The notes below the pieces were generated by a model. It did not search any database and was not told where the DNA came from. It worked only from the letters and a program-made list of their open reading frames with translations. This document shows positions 1 through 13,785 of a stretch of DNA of 64,000 nucleotides, in pieces. Source of the stretch: Anaeromyces robustus. Its lineage: Eukaryota; Neocallimastigomycota; Neocallimastigomycetes; Neocallimastigales; Neocallimastigaceae. Made by a program: the position numbers and the translations under genes. Each line of letters begins with the position of its first letter. Within the stretch, counting starts at the first letter, position 1. The DNA lies in assembly GCA_002104895.1 (NCBI GenBank), contig MCFG01000040.1:67501-131500 (forward strand), given 5' to 3'.

Positions 1-32
1 AAAATAAAATACAATAAAAATAAAAATAAAAA

Positions 33-1035
33 ATGAGTGGAAAAGAATTAAAATTAAAATATGGTTCAAGTTCTGGTAAGTATATTTAAGAAAAAGCTAA
101 CAATATAAAAGATAAAATAAAATAAAATAAAATAAAATAAAATAAAATAAAATAAAATAAAATAAAATAAAGTAAAATAAATTAAAAATAAATAAATAAA
201 TAAATATATATATATATAACAATATTTAATATATTAAATAAATAGATTGTGGAAGAAGACCATATCAACAAGATGACTATTTAATCATTACAGATTTATT
301 TGATTTAAAAGATACACATTTATTTGCTGTATTTGATGGTCATGGTAAATTTATATATAATATAAAAAAAAAATACTTTATTAATAATTGATAAAGAAAA
401 TAATAATAGTTATTTTTTTATATTTATATTTTATATTTGAAATATGATAATTTGAATGTTAATTCAATTATAAAGGTGATGATGGTGCCAAAGCTTCACA
501 ATATATAAAACAAATTTTACCAGATTTCCTTAATAAATATAAAGATAATTTCCTTAAAGATCCAAAAGCTACTTTAACACAAATATATGATGAAATGGCT
601 GAAACATTATGTGATAATGATCAAATCGATACATATATATCTGGCACTACTGCTGTAATTGCTATATTCCATGATGGTAAATTAATTATTTCTAATGTTG
701 GTGATAGTCGTGTAGTTGTTGGTTTAGAAGATGAAAAAGGAAATATAACAGCTAAGCAAATGACTGTGTAAATATTAAAAATATAATTAATTATATAGAT
801 TATATAGAAAATATATTATAGATTAATATATTATAAATTAATAAATATATTAAATTCTAATTCAATTATTTATTATTTTTATATTATATTTTATAGAGAT
901 CATAATTGTTATAATAAAGAAGAATATGACAGAATTATATCAAAAGGTGGAAGAATAGAAGCTCTTCAATTTGGAGAAGAATCATTTGGTAAAACTGATT
1001 GTCCGATATATAAATCAATATATAGTATAAGACAA

Positions 1036-1067
<32 letters not shown>

Positions 1068-1161
1068 TGTGTATTTGTGTTTTTTTTTTTATTTATTTGA
1101 AGAAAAAAGTTACACGTATATATTATTATTATATAAGTGGCTTTGTTTTTTTTTTCTGAAG

Positions 1162-1211
<50 letters not shown>

Positions 1212-1773
1212 ATTTAGTTTATATTTTCTTTTTTTTTATATTAGAATTAATGAAAAAGTAAAAGAAACTAATTTCATATTTTATATATTAATTTTTTAAA
1301 TTCTATTATTATATATTATTATTTGCATTTAATATAATAGGCCCATTAAGAATTTTTAAAGGTTCACTTCCATATCCAGGGTAAATAAAAATAGAAAAAA
1401 AATATTGAATATATATATAAGATAATATCAAAATATTAATAATATTTTATAATATTTTTATTTCATATATACATAAATAAACAGATTAGTTGTTAGTAGA
1501 TCATTAGGTGATGAGGTTGCAAGAAGATTAGGTGTCATCTCAAAACCTGATATAAATATAATAGATATTGATAATAAATTAAAATTCTGTGTTTTAGCAA
1601 CGGATGGTGTATGGGATGGCCTTTCTAATGATGAAGTTGTAGAAATTGTTAATGCAAATATGGATGATCCACAAAAAGCAAGTGAGCAAGTTACACAAGG
1701 TAGTTTAGATGGTATGGACAAATTGCAAATAGATGATAATACCACAAATGTTTGTGTCGTACTTTCACATTAG
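33..1773 (+). CDS. PP2C-family protein serine/threonine phosphatase (6 exons, 284 aa)
   Basis: A metal-dependent (Mg/Mn) protein Ser/Thr phosphatase of the PPM/PP2C family, probably soluble. Exons are 33-75, 246-344, 476-767, 897-988, 1341-1380 and 1485-1773. Every intron is GTA...AG and the frame closes at TAG. PP2C motifs appear in order: RRPYQQDDY (residues 18-26), VFDGHG with metal ligand D45, SGTTAV, NVGDSRVVV, TVDH (144-147), SRSLGDEVARR (193-203), LATDGVWDG with metal ligand D229, and the terminal DDNTTNV (272-278). At 284 aa it is essentially a bare catalytic domain with no targeting extension. The usual DGHGG is DGHGD here. The start is the first ATG after an A-rich leader, 32 bases from the window edge, so a further upstream exon cannot be excluded. 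Substrate and subfamily cannot be told. Intron 4 (989-1340) is unusually full of low-complexity sequence. Confidence 0.93.
108..172 (+). repeat. (AAAAT)n pentanucleotide microsatellite in PP2C intron 1
   Basis: About a dozen near-perfect AAAAT units inside the first intron (76-245), broken by one G (AGTAA) near 171. It lies within the transcribed region. Confidence 0.85.
989..1340 (+). repeat. Low-complexity intron 4 of the PP2C gene: T run, (GT)n and a 46-base A run
   Basis: The intron joins TTTG at 988 to GCCC at 1341. It holds an 18-base T run, a (GT)n microsatellite near 1054-1071 and an uninterrupted A run from about 1164 to 1209, the longest homopolymer seen in the window. An apparent reading frame across 1057-1299 (poly-K flanked by F/Y/L) comes only from these repeats. 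Confidence 0.85.
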
Positions 1774-2080
1774 AAGCAAAAGCTTTTTATTTTATTTTAT
1801 TTTTATTATCAAATAAAATATAATTAAACAATCATAAAGCAAAATAATAAATACAACACAACAATGAAATTAATCTTAAAACAAATTATATATATATATA
1901 TATAAATAAAGAAAAAAGAATTAAATATTGTTACAAATATTATATATATATATATAAATCATATTTTTTTAAGAATTTTTTTAAGAATAATTTTCAAGTC
2001 AATAAACAAATATTGCAATTATCCAAACAATGATATAATATTTAAAATATATATATATTTTTTTTCATCTTCCCATTCAT

Positions 2081-2112
<32 letters not shown>

Positions 2113-2140
2113 TAAATAATAAATAATATAATAATAATAA

Positions 2141-2177
<37 letters not shown>

Positions 2178-4195
2178 AAAAAAAAAAAAAATAAAAAATA
2201 AGAAATAAAAAATAAAAAATAAAATAAATAAATAAAAAAACACAAAAAGAAAATAAAAATAAAACAAATCAAAATGAAACCAAAACGGAAAAAAAATTCA
2301 AATATGCAAAAGTAATAATAGCATTAATTATTAATAATAATAATTATTATTATTTTATATGTTATCTATCAAAAAAAAGCTAATAAATATATAATTTATT
2401 ATATATATATATAATAAAAATATATAAAAAATTGTAAATTAATATTTATAATTACCGTTTTTTAATTTTGATATATAAAATTATATAATTATTAGTTTTA
2501 AATTATTATGTATATTTAAGAATGAATAAATAAAAAGAAATATTCTTTTATTTTATACTAATATATATAATATTACATTAAAAAAAGTCAATAATAAATA
2601 AGAATAACCAACTAAATTAAGATAAATTTATAATTAATTTATTTAATAATCAACAAATTTAAAAACAAATAAAAGATAACATATATTATAAAAACAATTT
2701 ACACACTCAAAAAAAAAAAAAAAAAAAAAAAAAAAAGAATAAAAATAAACATAAAAATAAGAAAAGTAAAAAGAAATAAAAATAATTCATTTTAATAATA
2801 ATAAATAATAAATATAAGCAAGTATTTAATATATATTATTAAAAAAAATAATAAATTATTTAAAATAATCAAATAATAAAATTAACAATAAAAATAATTA
2901 TAAAAGATTTTAATAACAACAACAACAACAATAATAATAATAATAATAATTATAATTAATCATAAATAAAAGAAATTGAAAAAAAAAAAAGAAACTGAAA
3001 AAGTAATATTTGTAAATTAAATAATGAAATTTAATATATATATTTATATATATATGATAAAATAATAATTAAAAAATAAAATAAAATAAAATAAAAACAA
3101 TAAAAAATAAAAAATATATATATGAAAAATAATTAAAAAAAAAAAAAATAAAATAAAATAAAAAAATGAAATGAAATAAAAAACAATAATAAAAATAAAA
3201 ATAAAAAATAAAAAAATAAGCTAATCTATTTATTCACTTAATATTTATTTCAATTAAATTAATAACATAACATTAATTTATTTTTTTTTATTTTTATTAT
3301 TATTCTTTTTTCATTTTTTTTTTAATTATTATTTTATTTTTTGTTTTTTTTTTATTTAATCAACCTTAAATATATATATTATATTATATTATTTTATTTT
3401 ATTTTATTTTATTTAATTTTTGAAATATATTTTTTTTATTTTTCTACATTAGATTAATTATTATACAAAAATAATTAAAAAAAAAACAAAAACAAAAAAC
3501 AAAAAAACAAAAAAAAAAAAAAAAAACAAAAACAAAAAACAAAAAAACAAAACAAAAAAACAAAATAAAAAAAATAAAAAATAAATAAGAATATAAAAAC
3601 GACATATATAGTTATAAAAACAAAAAATAAAATAATAAAATAAAATTTAAAGTTTTTTTTTTTTAAAAAAAAAAATTTATATATTTGATTAATTTATGAA
3701 AAAAGTTTTTTTTTTTTCAAATTATTTTTAAAGTTTAAATAATTTTTTATGTTTGTTTATTTGGTAAAAAAAAAAAAAAATTATATTAAAAAAAAAAAAA
3801 TTATTATAAAGTTATGAGGTTACACAACATAATATAAAATATAATTTTATTTAACATTAATTAAACAAAAAAAAAATTTTTTTTTTTTTTTTTTTTTCAA
3901 TTTATTAATTAAAGAAATTTTTAAAGAAATTATTTTAACATTAATTAAACAAAAAAAAAAAAAAAAAATTTTTTTTTTAATATAACAATTTTGAATGGTT
4001 ATTTAATTTATTTTACTTATTAAAAAACGGTTAAAAAAAATTTTTTTTTTTTCTTTTTTTCTTTTTTTTTTTTTACATTACTTAACATTAATTTATGTAA
4101 TCTTAGTACATTTAAATTATAGAATTTACGCCACAAACTCATTTTCATTACTAATTTAGTGATTTTAATTTTTTTTTTATTTTTTTAATTAAAAC

Positions 4196-4231
<36 letters not shown>

Positions 4232-5422
4232 ACAAAAAATTAAATACTAATAATTAAATACTAATAATTAAATACTAAATATATTATTTTTCTTTATTAA
4301 TATATATTTTAATAATTTTTAATAAAATATAATATATAAATTATTATTTTCTTTTCCTTTCTCTAATAGAGATCTTAATACAATAATCATAATTTTTATG
4401 ATACTATTATTAAATTATTAAACAATAAAAATTATTATTTCACTTATAATTATGAACAAAAAAATTAAAATAAAAATACCAAAAATATTCATAATTATTA
4501 TTTTATTGATAATTAATTATATATATATATAATTAAGAGATCATTTATATTATTTATATATCTTTGTTATTTATGATTAATTTAAATTATCTATTAATAT
4601 AGTGTTATTTTTAATATTTTTATATCTTTAATTCATTATAAAACATATCAAAAAAAAAAATTAATTCAAATTGTGGAAGGAAAGTTTATAGGTTTCATTA
4701 TTAATTATTTTTTTAATGTCCATATTATCAATTAATGAAAAATAATAAATTAAAATAGATTATTTAGTAAATATTATACTAGATATTTTTAACAATAAAA
4801 GATAAAAATTTACTGGTCTTTGCTAATAAAGAATATTTTGATAGAAAAAACAATATAACCTATATTCTATGGAAAAGTAATTATTACATGACCCCTTTAA
4901 ATTCCAATCATACCATTAACCATAGTTTATAACAAAAAAAAAATATTGAATAATAAAATGCTAAAGTGATAAAAAAAAAAAAAAGTAACCTATACGAATA
5001 TATTGCTTATAAATTCAATGAATATTCTAGAAGTTCTTTTACCTTCAATTCTATTTATAATTTTATATACATTAATAAGAAATATATATGTATATATATT
5101 TATAAAAAAAAGAAACAAAAAATGAATAAAATAATATGTATTATTAAAACAACACCAACTAATATAAAAAAAATTATCAATAAATGAAGTTTATTATATA
5201 TATGATTAACAATTTTTTTTTTTTTTTTTTATTAAGTATAAATTATTAATTTGATAATATTTAAGTAAAATAAAATAAATTATCATAAAATAATATGATT
5301 TATTATATACAGTATTTTTTTTATAATCAATTTTATTGTATTATAAACAATAATCTAAGAATATTATTATATAAAATAATATATATATAATTATTATAAT
5401 ATTGTTATTACTATTATTATTT
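1774..5422. other. Convergent intergenic spacer between the PP2C and TAF7 genes (3.6 kb)
   Basis: Nothing coding is visible. It contains the presumed 3' ends of both converging genes, a long A run near 2142-2175, (ATA)n and (AAAAT)n repeats, and T/A runs throughout. A direct repeat occurs at about 3849-3898 and 3931-3978: each copy is TTTAACATTAATTAAAC followed by an A tract that switches abruptly to a T tract. The stretch 4100-4950 is somewhat less repetitive but has no splice-consistent exons. A 73-codon lysine/isoleucine-rich frame at 4966-5187 is compositional. Confidence 0.75.
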
Positions 5423-7950
<2,528 letters not shown>

Positions 7951-7954
<4 letters not shown>

Positions 7955-7965
7955 TTTTGTTTCAT
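7951..7965 (-). promoter_or_regulatory. 4-codon uORF overlapping the TAF7 start codon
   Basis: Reading leftwards, ATG at 7965-7963 opens Met-Lys-Gln-Lys and stops at TGA 7953-7951, which overlaps the main ATG (7954-7952) as ATGA. This geometry could support termination-reinitiation. It is functional only if transcription starts upstream of 7965, which the sequence does not show. Confidence 0.5.
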
Positions 7966-8958
7966 TAATTTTATTATATATATATTATGTATTTATGTAT
8001 TATGAATATAAAATTTTTTTTCTTTTTTTTTTTTTTTAAAGAAAATGATATTTCTTATATGAAAATAAAATATCCAATTATTTGATAATGTTTTTAAATG
8101 AAATATAAATATATATTTATATATATTGATTATGAATTCTTTTCTTTTTAGAAAAAAATGAAATTTCAACAATTCAAATTTCAAATTTCAAAATCTAATT
8201 TCAAAATTAAGTTTTAAATTTTCTCTAAATTTCTTTCATGTATAATAACTTATTAAATAATATATTGTTTATATATATTTTCTTCAATATTTTTTCTTTT
8301 TACTTTTATTGTTGACTACTTTTATATTTATTTATATTTTTTATTAAATTAAAAAATTTTTTATAAAGTAATAATATTATAAATATTTATGATGGATTTG
8401 ATTATTGTGGTGTATAATTCATTTATTAATGATTAAAACTTTCTTCATTCAGGTATTTGTATGGTATAATTTATTTTTAAATAAAACAAATAACAAATAA
8501 TTAAAAAATAAATAAAATTAAAGATAATAGATTATTTTAAATAAAATGTTTAAATAACATTGCTTTTCTTTTAATATTATTATTATAAATATGGTATCAT
8601 TAAAACATTAAGTTTGAATTTTTTATTATTTAAAATTTTTTTTAAATATATAAATATTTTTAATATATTTGTTTTTAAAGTGTAAAAATATATGTATTTC
8701 TTAACCTATGATTGGCTTATTTATCATAAGTAAAATCAAAAACTGGATTTTAAAATAATATTTTTCTTAAAAAAAATTATAATTTTACTTCTGCTTATAT
8801 TTCTTATATCTTTAGGTATTGTATTGAAATAAAAAAAAAAAAAAAGTAAAAAGTATAATAGTATATTATTATCATACTTTCATAAAAATTTATATATTTT
8901 ATAAAACAGAAATATTTTCTTATTAATAATTTATTAATATTTATTTTAAAAATAATAT
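7966..8958. promoter_or_regulatory. Divergent intergenic region between TAF7 and RPP40 (candidate bidirectional promoter)
   Basis: The translation starts of two divergent housekeeping genes are 1,030 bases apart, and this is the only space for both promoters. The sequence is A/T-rich but less repetitive than the larger spacers, with TA-rich patches and short A/T runs. No known factor-binding site could be assigned with confidence. A lysine/phenylalanine-rich 63-codon frame at 7993-8184 is judged non-coding. Confidence 0.55.
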
Positions 8959-8988
8959 ATGTATAATTATATTTTTAAAGAAAAATGA
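8959..8988 (+). promoter_or_regulatory. 9-codon uORF overlapping the RPP40 start codon
   Basis: ATG at 8959-8961 is followed by eight sense codons and stops at TGA 8986-8988, overlapping the main ATG (8985-8987) as ATGA. This is the same geometry as the uORF at TAF7. Function depends on the unknown transcription start. Confidence 0.5.
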
Positions 8989-9482
8989 AAGTATATCCAG
9001 ATCTTGAAAAGTTAAAGGAACCAAAATTAAAAATTGAATATAACTCTTTTAAAAAAAATGAAGAAAGTTTAAAACAAAAAGATAAAATACATCCTTTTAA
9101 TAATAAAGTAATAATAATGAGAATAAAATAATAATAATATTATTATTATATTTTTTTTCTACTACTATAAAAAATATATATTTTATTATATATATATTAT
9201 CAAATTATTTGGATTTCTATAAATTCAATTCAAAATTTATATATTCAAAATTTTATATATTAAGAAAAAAAATAAAAATAAAACTAAAAATGAAAAAATA
9301 AAAAGTATTTATTAAATGACTTTAACAAATTAAAAAAAATTTTTTTTTATTAGGTTGAAATTTTAATTCCAACTTCAAAAGAAATTGATTTTAATATTGA
9401 AAATGATACAACTTATTATGTTTCAAATATACCACTTGGAGAATTTCTAACTTATGATTTTGTTAATAAATATATCAAAAAT

Positions 9483-9519
<37 letters not shown>

Positions 9520-10685
9520 CATAACGTATACTTTATGAAATTATAAATATTTTTTTTTATCTGTAATATATATATATTGACATTGAATATATAATAATTT
9601 AATTTAATTAATATGTAGAAGAATTTATAGCTTTTTCATTTAAACAGAGAATTGATAATGACGATGTATTTGCAATTACAGATGGTAAAGAAAATGAAAA
9701 ATGAAAAAAAAATTATATATTATCAACAAATACAATTATATACATTTTAAATTTTCATTATCAATAATTTAATAATTATGTATTATTCATCATATATTTA
9801 TATTTAAATTTGTATAATTTATAATATATATATATAAATATACAGGAAAATTATATATGAATTTAACAAAAGATACTTATACTAGTCTTGGTTTAGTAGG
9901 GAAATCATCAGCAATTCCAATTAATAAACAAAATCGTTTTGGTACATATTCATACAAATTAAATATATAAAATTCATTTATAAATATATATATTTATAAT
10001 TTACTGCATAATATTATTATTATTATGAGTATTTAAAAAAATAATAAAATATTAATACTTTATAATTTTTTTTAAATAATTTTATCAAAATTTCTTATAT
10101 ATAATGAAAATAATATTATATATTACTAAAATGAAAATATAATTCAATCAATATATATATAAAAATTAAATATAATATAAAGTAATTGAAATTAATTTAA
10201 ATGAAAATTCATATAAACCAGAAGGAAAATTATATGAACATGTTCAATGGTGTATGCAACATACGTTAAATAAAAAATTTCAATTTTTAATATATTCCTC
10301 AAAAGGTATAATAAAATAAAATCTTTTTTTTTTTTTTTTTTATCTATGTTTAATAGTATGATATGATAATGAGTAAATTTTTATTAATTATTAATTTTTT
10401 TTTTCATTAATTTTATTATTAATATTCTTAATTAAAATAATATTAAAAAATATTAACAAAATAAATATTATTAAATGATTTAATAGAACTTGAAAATGAA
10501 GATTTAAGTGATATAAAAAAATATAATATTAAAAATGAAAATACAACATTTAAAAATATATTAATACCCTCATTAAAACATATTACACAACCTACAAAAC
10601 TTTCACCAATATGGTGTAGTCATGCTACTGATATTTTTGAATGGTTAGGTATGCTTGCTTGTCAATCTAAAAGGTAAATTAATCT

Positions 10686-10732
<47 letters not shown>

Positions 10733-11376
10733 CTTTCTTTCTCTCCTTAAAATGATAATAATTATTATAATATTAATAACATTATAATAAAAAAATTTAA
10801 ATTTTTTTTATTATAAAGAAATTTTTTTTTTATCTTTCTCTAAATTCATGATATATTAATATTAATAAAAATTATATTATTATAATATATTTTTTAAAAA
10901 AATAAATTCTTTATTTATTATTAATAATATATCGATATTATATCTATATATGTATATATAGAGTATTAGGCGATTATAGAGTAGAACCTTATTATTCTGT
11001 TTATAAACCACCAACACCATTTAAACCTGGAGATGTTCAATCAATATCTTATACTGGTTTTATTCCATCATCATTTATTAGATCTATAATAAAAGAATTA
11101 AGGTATTTTTATATATATTCCTATTAAATATTTTTTATTAAATATATATATATATATTTTTTAATATTTAATAAAATAAAAGATATTAATAAAATTATAT
11201 ATATATAAATATATATAAGCTTTAATAAAAAATATAAATTTAAAAAAAAAAATAATAATATAATTTTTTATACACCTAAATATAATATAATATATATATT
11301 TATTTATTTATTAATATTTTTCACTATATTATATATTAAAAATATATAACGTAATCAATAAATATATTATAATAAT

Positions 11377-11407
<31 letters not shown>

Positions 11408-11641
11408 AATATATTAAATAGACAAATTATTATAAAAGAAAGATTACCATGGGCTAGTATAATACTATGGGGATTTAGTGATTCACCTATTACTTGGAAT
11501 AAAAAAGAACATGGTTATTTAATGAATGGTGAAAATGATGCTGCTTATCTTATATTTGGAACAGAGGATCAACCTACCCCTGAAATTACAGCAGATCGTT
11601 ATTTATTATATCAAACCATTAGTGCCTTAGATATATATTAA
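8985..11641 (+). CDS. RPP40: RNase P/MRP protein subunit p40, RPP40 family (8 exons, 361 aa)
   Basis: A protein subunit of nuclear RNase P (5' maturation of pre-tRNA) and probably RNase MRP. Exons are 8985-9107, 9354-9483, 9619-9684, 9846-9941, 10183-10305, 10487-10673, 10962-11102 and 11422-11641, all with GTA...AG introns and continuous frame to TAA. Recognised by co-linear family motifs: YYVSNIPLGEFLTYDFVNKYIK, split here as YYVSNIPLGEF (about 56-66) and LTYDFVNKYIK; DNDDVFAITDGKLYMNLTKD near 97-116, with DTYTSLGLVG after it; IFEWLGMLACQSK; and PWASIILWGFSDSPITW plus NKKEHGYLMNGEN near the C terminus. Length is close to the animal protein (about 360 aa). The family is poorly conserved, so the strong C-terminal block carries most of the weight. 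It is divergent from TAF7. Intron 6 contains a T run of about 40 bases. Confidence 0.92.
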
Positions 11642-12024
11642 ATGAGAAAATAATAATAATAAATAATAATAATAATAAATAATAGTAATAATAATAATAA
11701 TAATAATGATAATAATTACAATTTAATATTAATTTATTCTTTTGTTTTTTTTTTTTTTTTTTTTTTTTTTTTCTAATAAAATCAATACTATTAAAAATTC
11801 AACAAAAAAAAAAAACAAAAAAAAAAAAAAAAAAAACAAAAAAAGAAAATAAATAAATTCTTTTTTAATATAAAATTATTATACATTAAATAATTCTGTA
11901 TTTATAGAAAATATTTAAGTTATTTAACCAATAACAATAATTAAAATAAAATTAATAAAATATATAAAATAATAATAATTTCATTTTTTTTTATTAAATA
12001 AATAATTATTATATTAACAGAAGT

Positions 12025-12065
<41 letters not shown>

Positions 12066-12091
12066 AAATGATTTTATCTACTTAATAATAA

Positions 12092-12144
12092 TAAAAATTA
12101 TTAATTACATTAAATTATTAATTTAATGTAATTAATAATTTTTA
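12092..12144. repeat. Perfect inverted repeat, 26-bp arms, 1-base centre
   Basis: Arms 12092-12117 and 12119-12144 are exact reverse complements around T12118. The sequence is nearly all A/T with one C/G pair per arm. It lies about 450 bp downstream of the RPP40 stop and could form a cruciform, or an RNA hairpin if transcribed. Confidence 0.85.
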
Positions 12145-13565
12145 ATAATGACCCCTTTAGGTAAAATTTTAAAAATAATTTAATGTTAATGTTTAAATAT
12201 TAATAATAACTACAAAAAATAACACTATGGGGTAGAATATAATTAATTCCATTTTGGAGAAAGTGAAATTAAATGAAGTGATCAATAATAAAGTACAAGA
12301 TTTATTTTATTTTATTTCATAATTAAATTTTTATTAATAAATAAAATTATACATTATATATTATATGTATAATACTTAATAAAAAATAATTATAGGTATA
12401 AAAAAAAAGAAATTCTAAATATCTACCATATATATTAAAACATTTATTAAAACATGAGATAACTTATATCAAAATACAATTTCAATTATTTAATAAAAGA
12501 ATATAATTAATTAAAAGATTAAATAATTTAAGTTAAAACCAATAATTATAATAATGTATGACTTAAAAATTAGATTAATTAATAATTGATTTATTTTATA
12601 GTTTTTTTTTTTTTTTTTTTTTTTCATATTTTTCGTACAAAAGTTAATATTTAATATATCATTAGTATAATTTAAAAAATATATTAACTTTAATTTTATT
12701 GCTTTTTATTTTAAGGTTTTTATAATTATTATTTCAAATTATTGTTGATATTTATATTTTAAACCATTATCAGATAGATTTTATATATATATATATATAT
12801 AAAAGAGATCATTTTAATTAATAATTATTACTCATAATTATTATTTTTTTTAATAATTAAATATTGATCTATATTAAAGAAATGAATTAACTTGTTTGTT
12901 AAGGAATATTTTTTGTTTGTTTAATTTTATGATTAATTATAATTATAAAATATTAATCAAATTTATTGTTATTATTTATATTTAAATCGATATTAGATGT
13001 GGAGATTTTTATAAAAAAAAAAAAAAAAAAATTGTAATAAAAGAAATTATTTTTTAAAAAATTAGTAAATTTTTTAATTATTAAAAAAATAAAGTGTTAT
13101 TTATAATTATTATTAAGAAATTCGTTTTTTTAATTATTTTGTTAAGTTTGTTATTAAAAATATTAAGCTTTTTTTCGTATATTTAAATAAATAATAAAAT
13201 TGTATACAACTTTGTAAACATGTAAAAAAAAAAATATTAAAAAAAAAAAAAAAAAAAATAAAGTAATTATCCAAATTCTATAAACTTTATTTTTTTTTAG
13301 ATATATTTTAATTACTTATCATTGACTTATCCTTATTTATGATTATAATTATTAAAATTTTTAAATAAATATGAAAAAAAAAAAAAAAAAAAAAAAAAAA
13401 AGATTTTTTATTGATGAAAATTAGAAAAAAAAATTATGCATATTTTATCTATAAGGAAATAAAAAAAATAAAATTAAATAAAAATAAGAAGTTTTCTTTT
13501 AATATATTTAATTTTATAATTATATTTTTTTAAGATTAAAAAAAAAAAAAAAATAAGGTAAAATA

Positions 13566-13785
13566 ATTGATATTTTTGGAAAGTGAATTTTTTAAAAAGA
13601 ATATATATATATATCAGAAAAAAACAATAAATAACATTTTTTAAATACAAAACTCTAAAAGAATATATATATATATCAGGAAAAAAGACAATTTAAGGAA
13701 AAAAAACAATAATTGACATTTTTAGATAGTAGATTTTTTTAAAAGAATATATATATATTATATATATATAAGAAAAATAAATAAA
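13566..13785 (+). repeat. Three imperfect tandem repeats abutting the ABC transporter start
   Basis: Three copies of a 62-84 bp unit begin near 13566, 13630 and 13711. Each runs from an ACATTTTT/ATATTTTT-like block through a T-then-A switch to AAAAGAATATATATATAT, often followed by ATCAG and an A-rich tail with ACAAT. The last copy ends at the ATG (13786), so the array lies in the promoter or 5' leader. Confidence 0.7.

Larger units (their letters stand above)
11642..13785. other. Intergenic spacer between RPP40 and the ABC transporter (2.1 kb)
   Basis: Opens with (ATA)n arrays just after the RPP40 stop, then T- and A-run clusters. It holds a perfect 53-base inverted repeat at 12092-12144 followed by ATGACCCCTTTA, a less repetitive stretch (12150-13000) with no coding potential, and tandem repeats directly upstream of the transporter. 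No RNA gene was recognised. Confidence 0.7.

Noticed and set aside
1458-1745. 95-codon antisense frame over the last PP2C exon
   Set aside because: The sense strand there encodes the conserved PP2C C-terminal motifs, so the antisense frame is a shadow.
2019-2272. Two overlapping Phe/Ile-rich antisense frames
   Set aside because: They are translations of A runs and ATA repeats with no sequence complexity.
4966-5187. 73-codon frame in the PP2C-TAF7 spacer
   Set aside because: It is lysine/isoleucine-dominated, has no homologous motif and is not linked to any splice-compatible exon.
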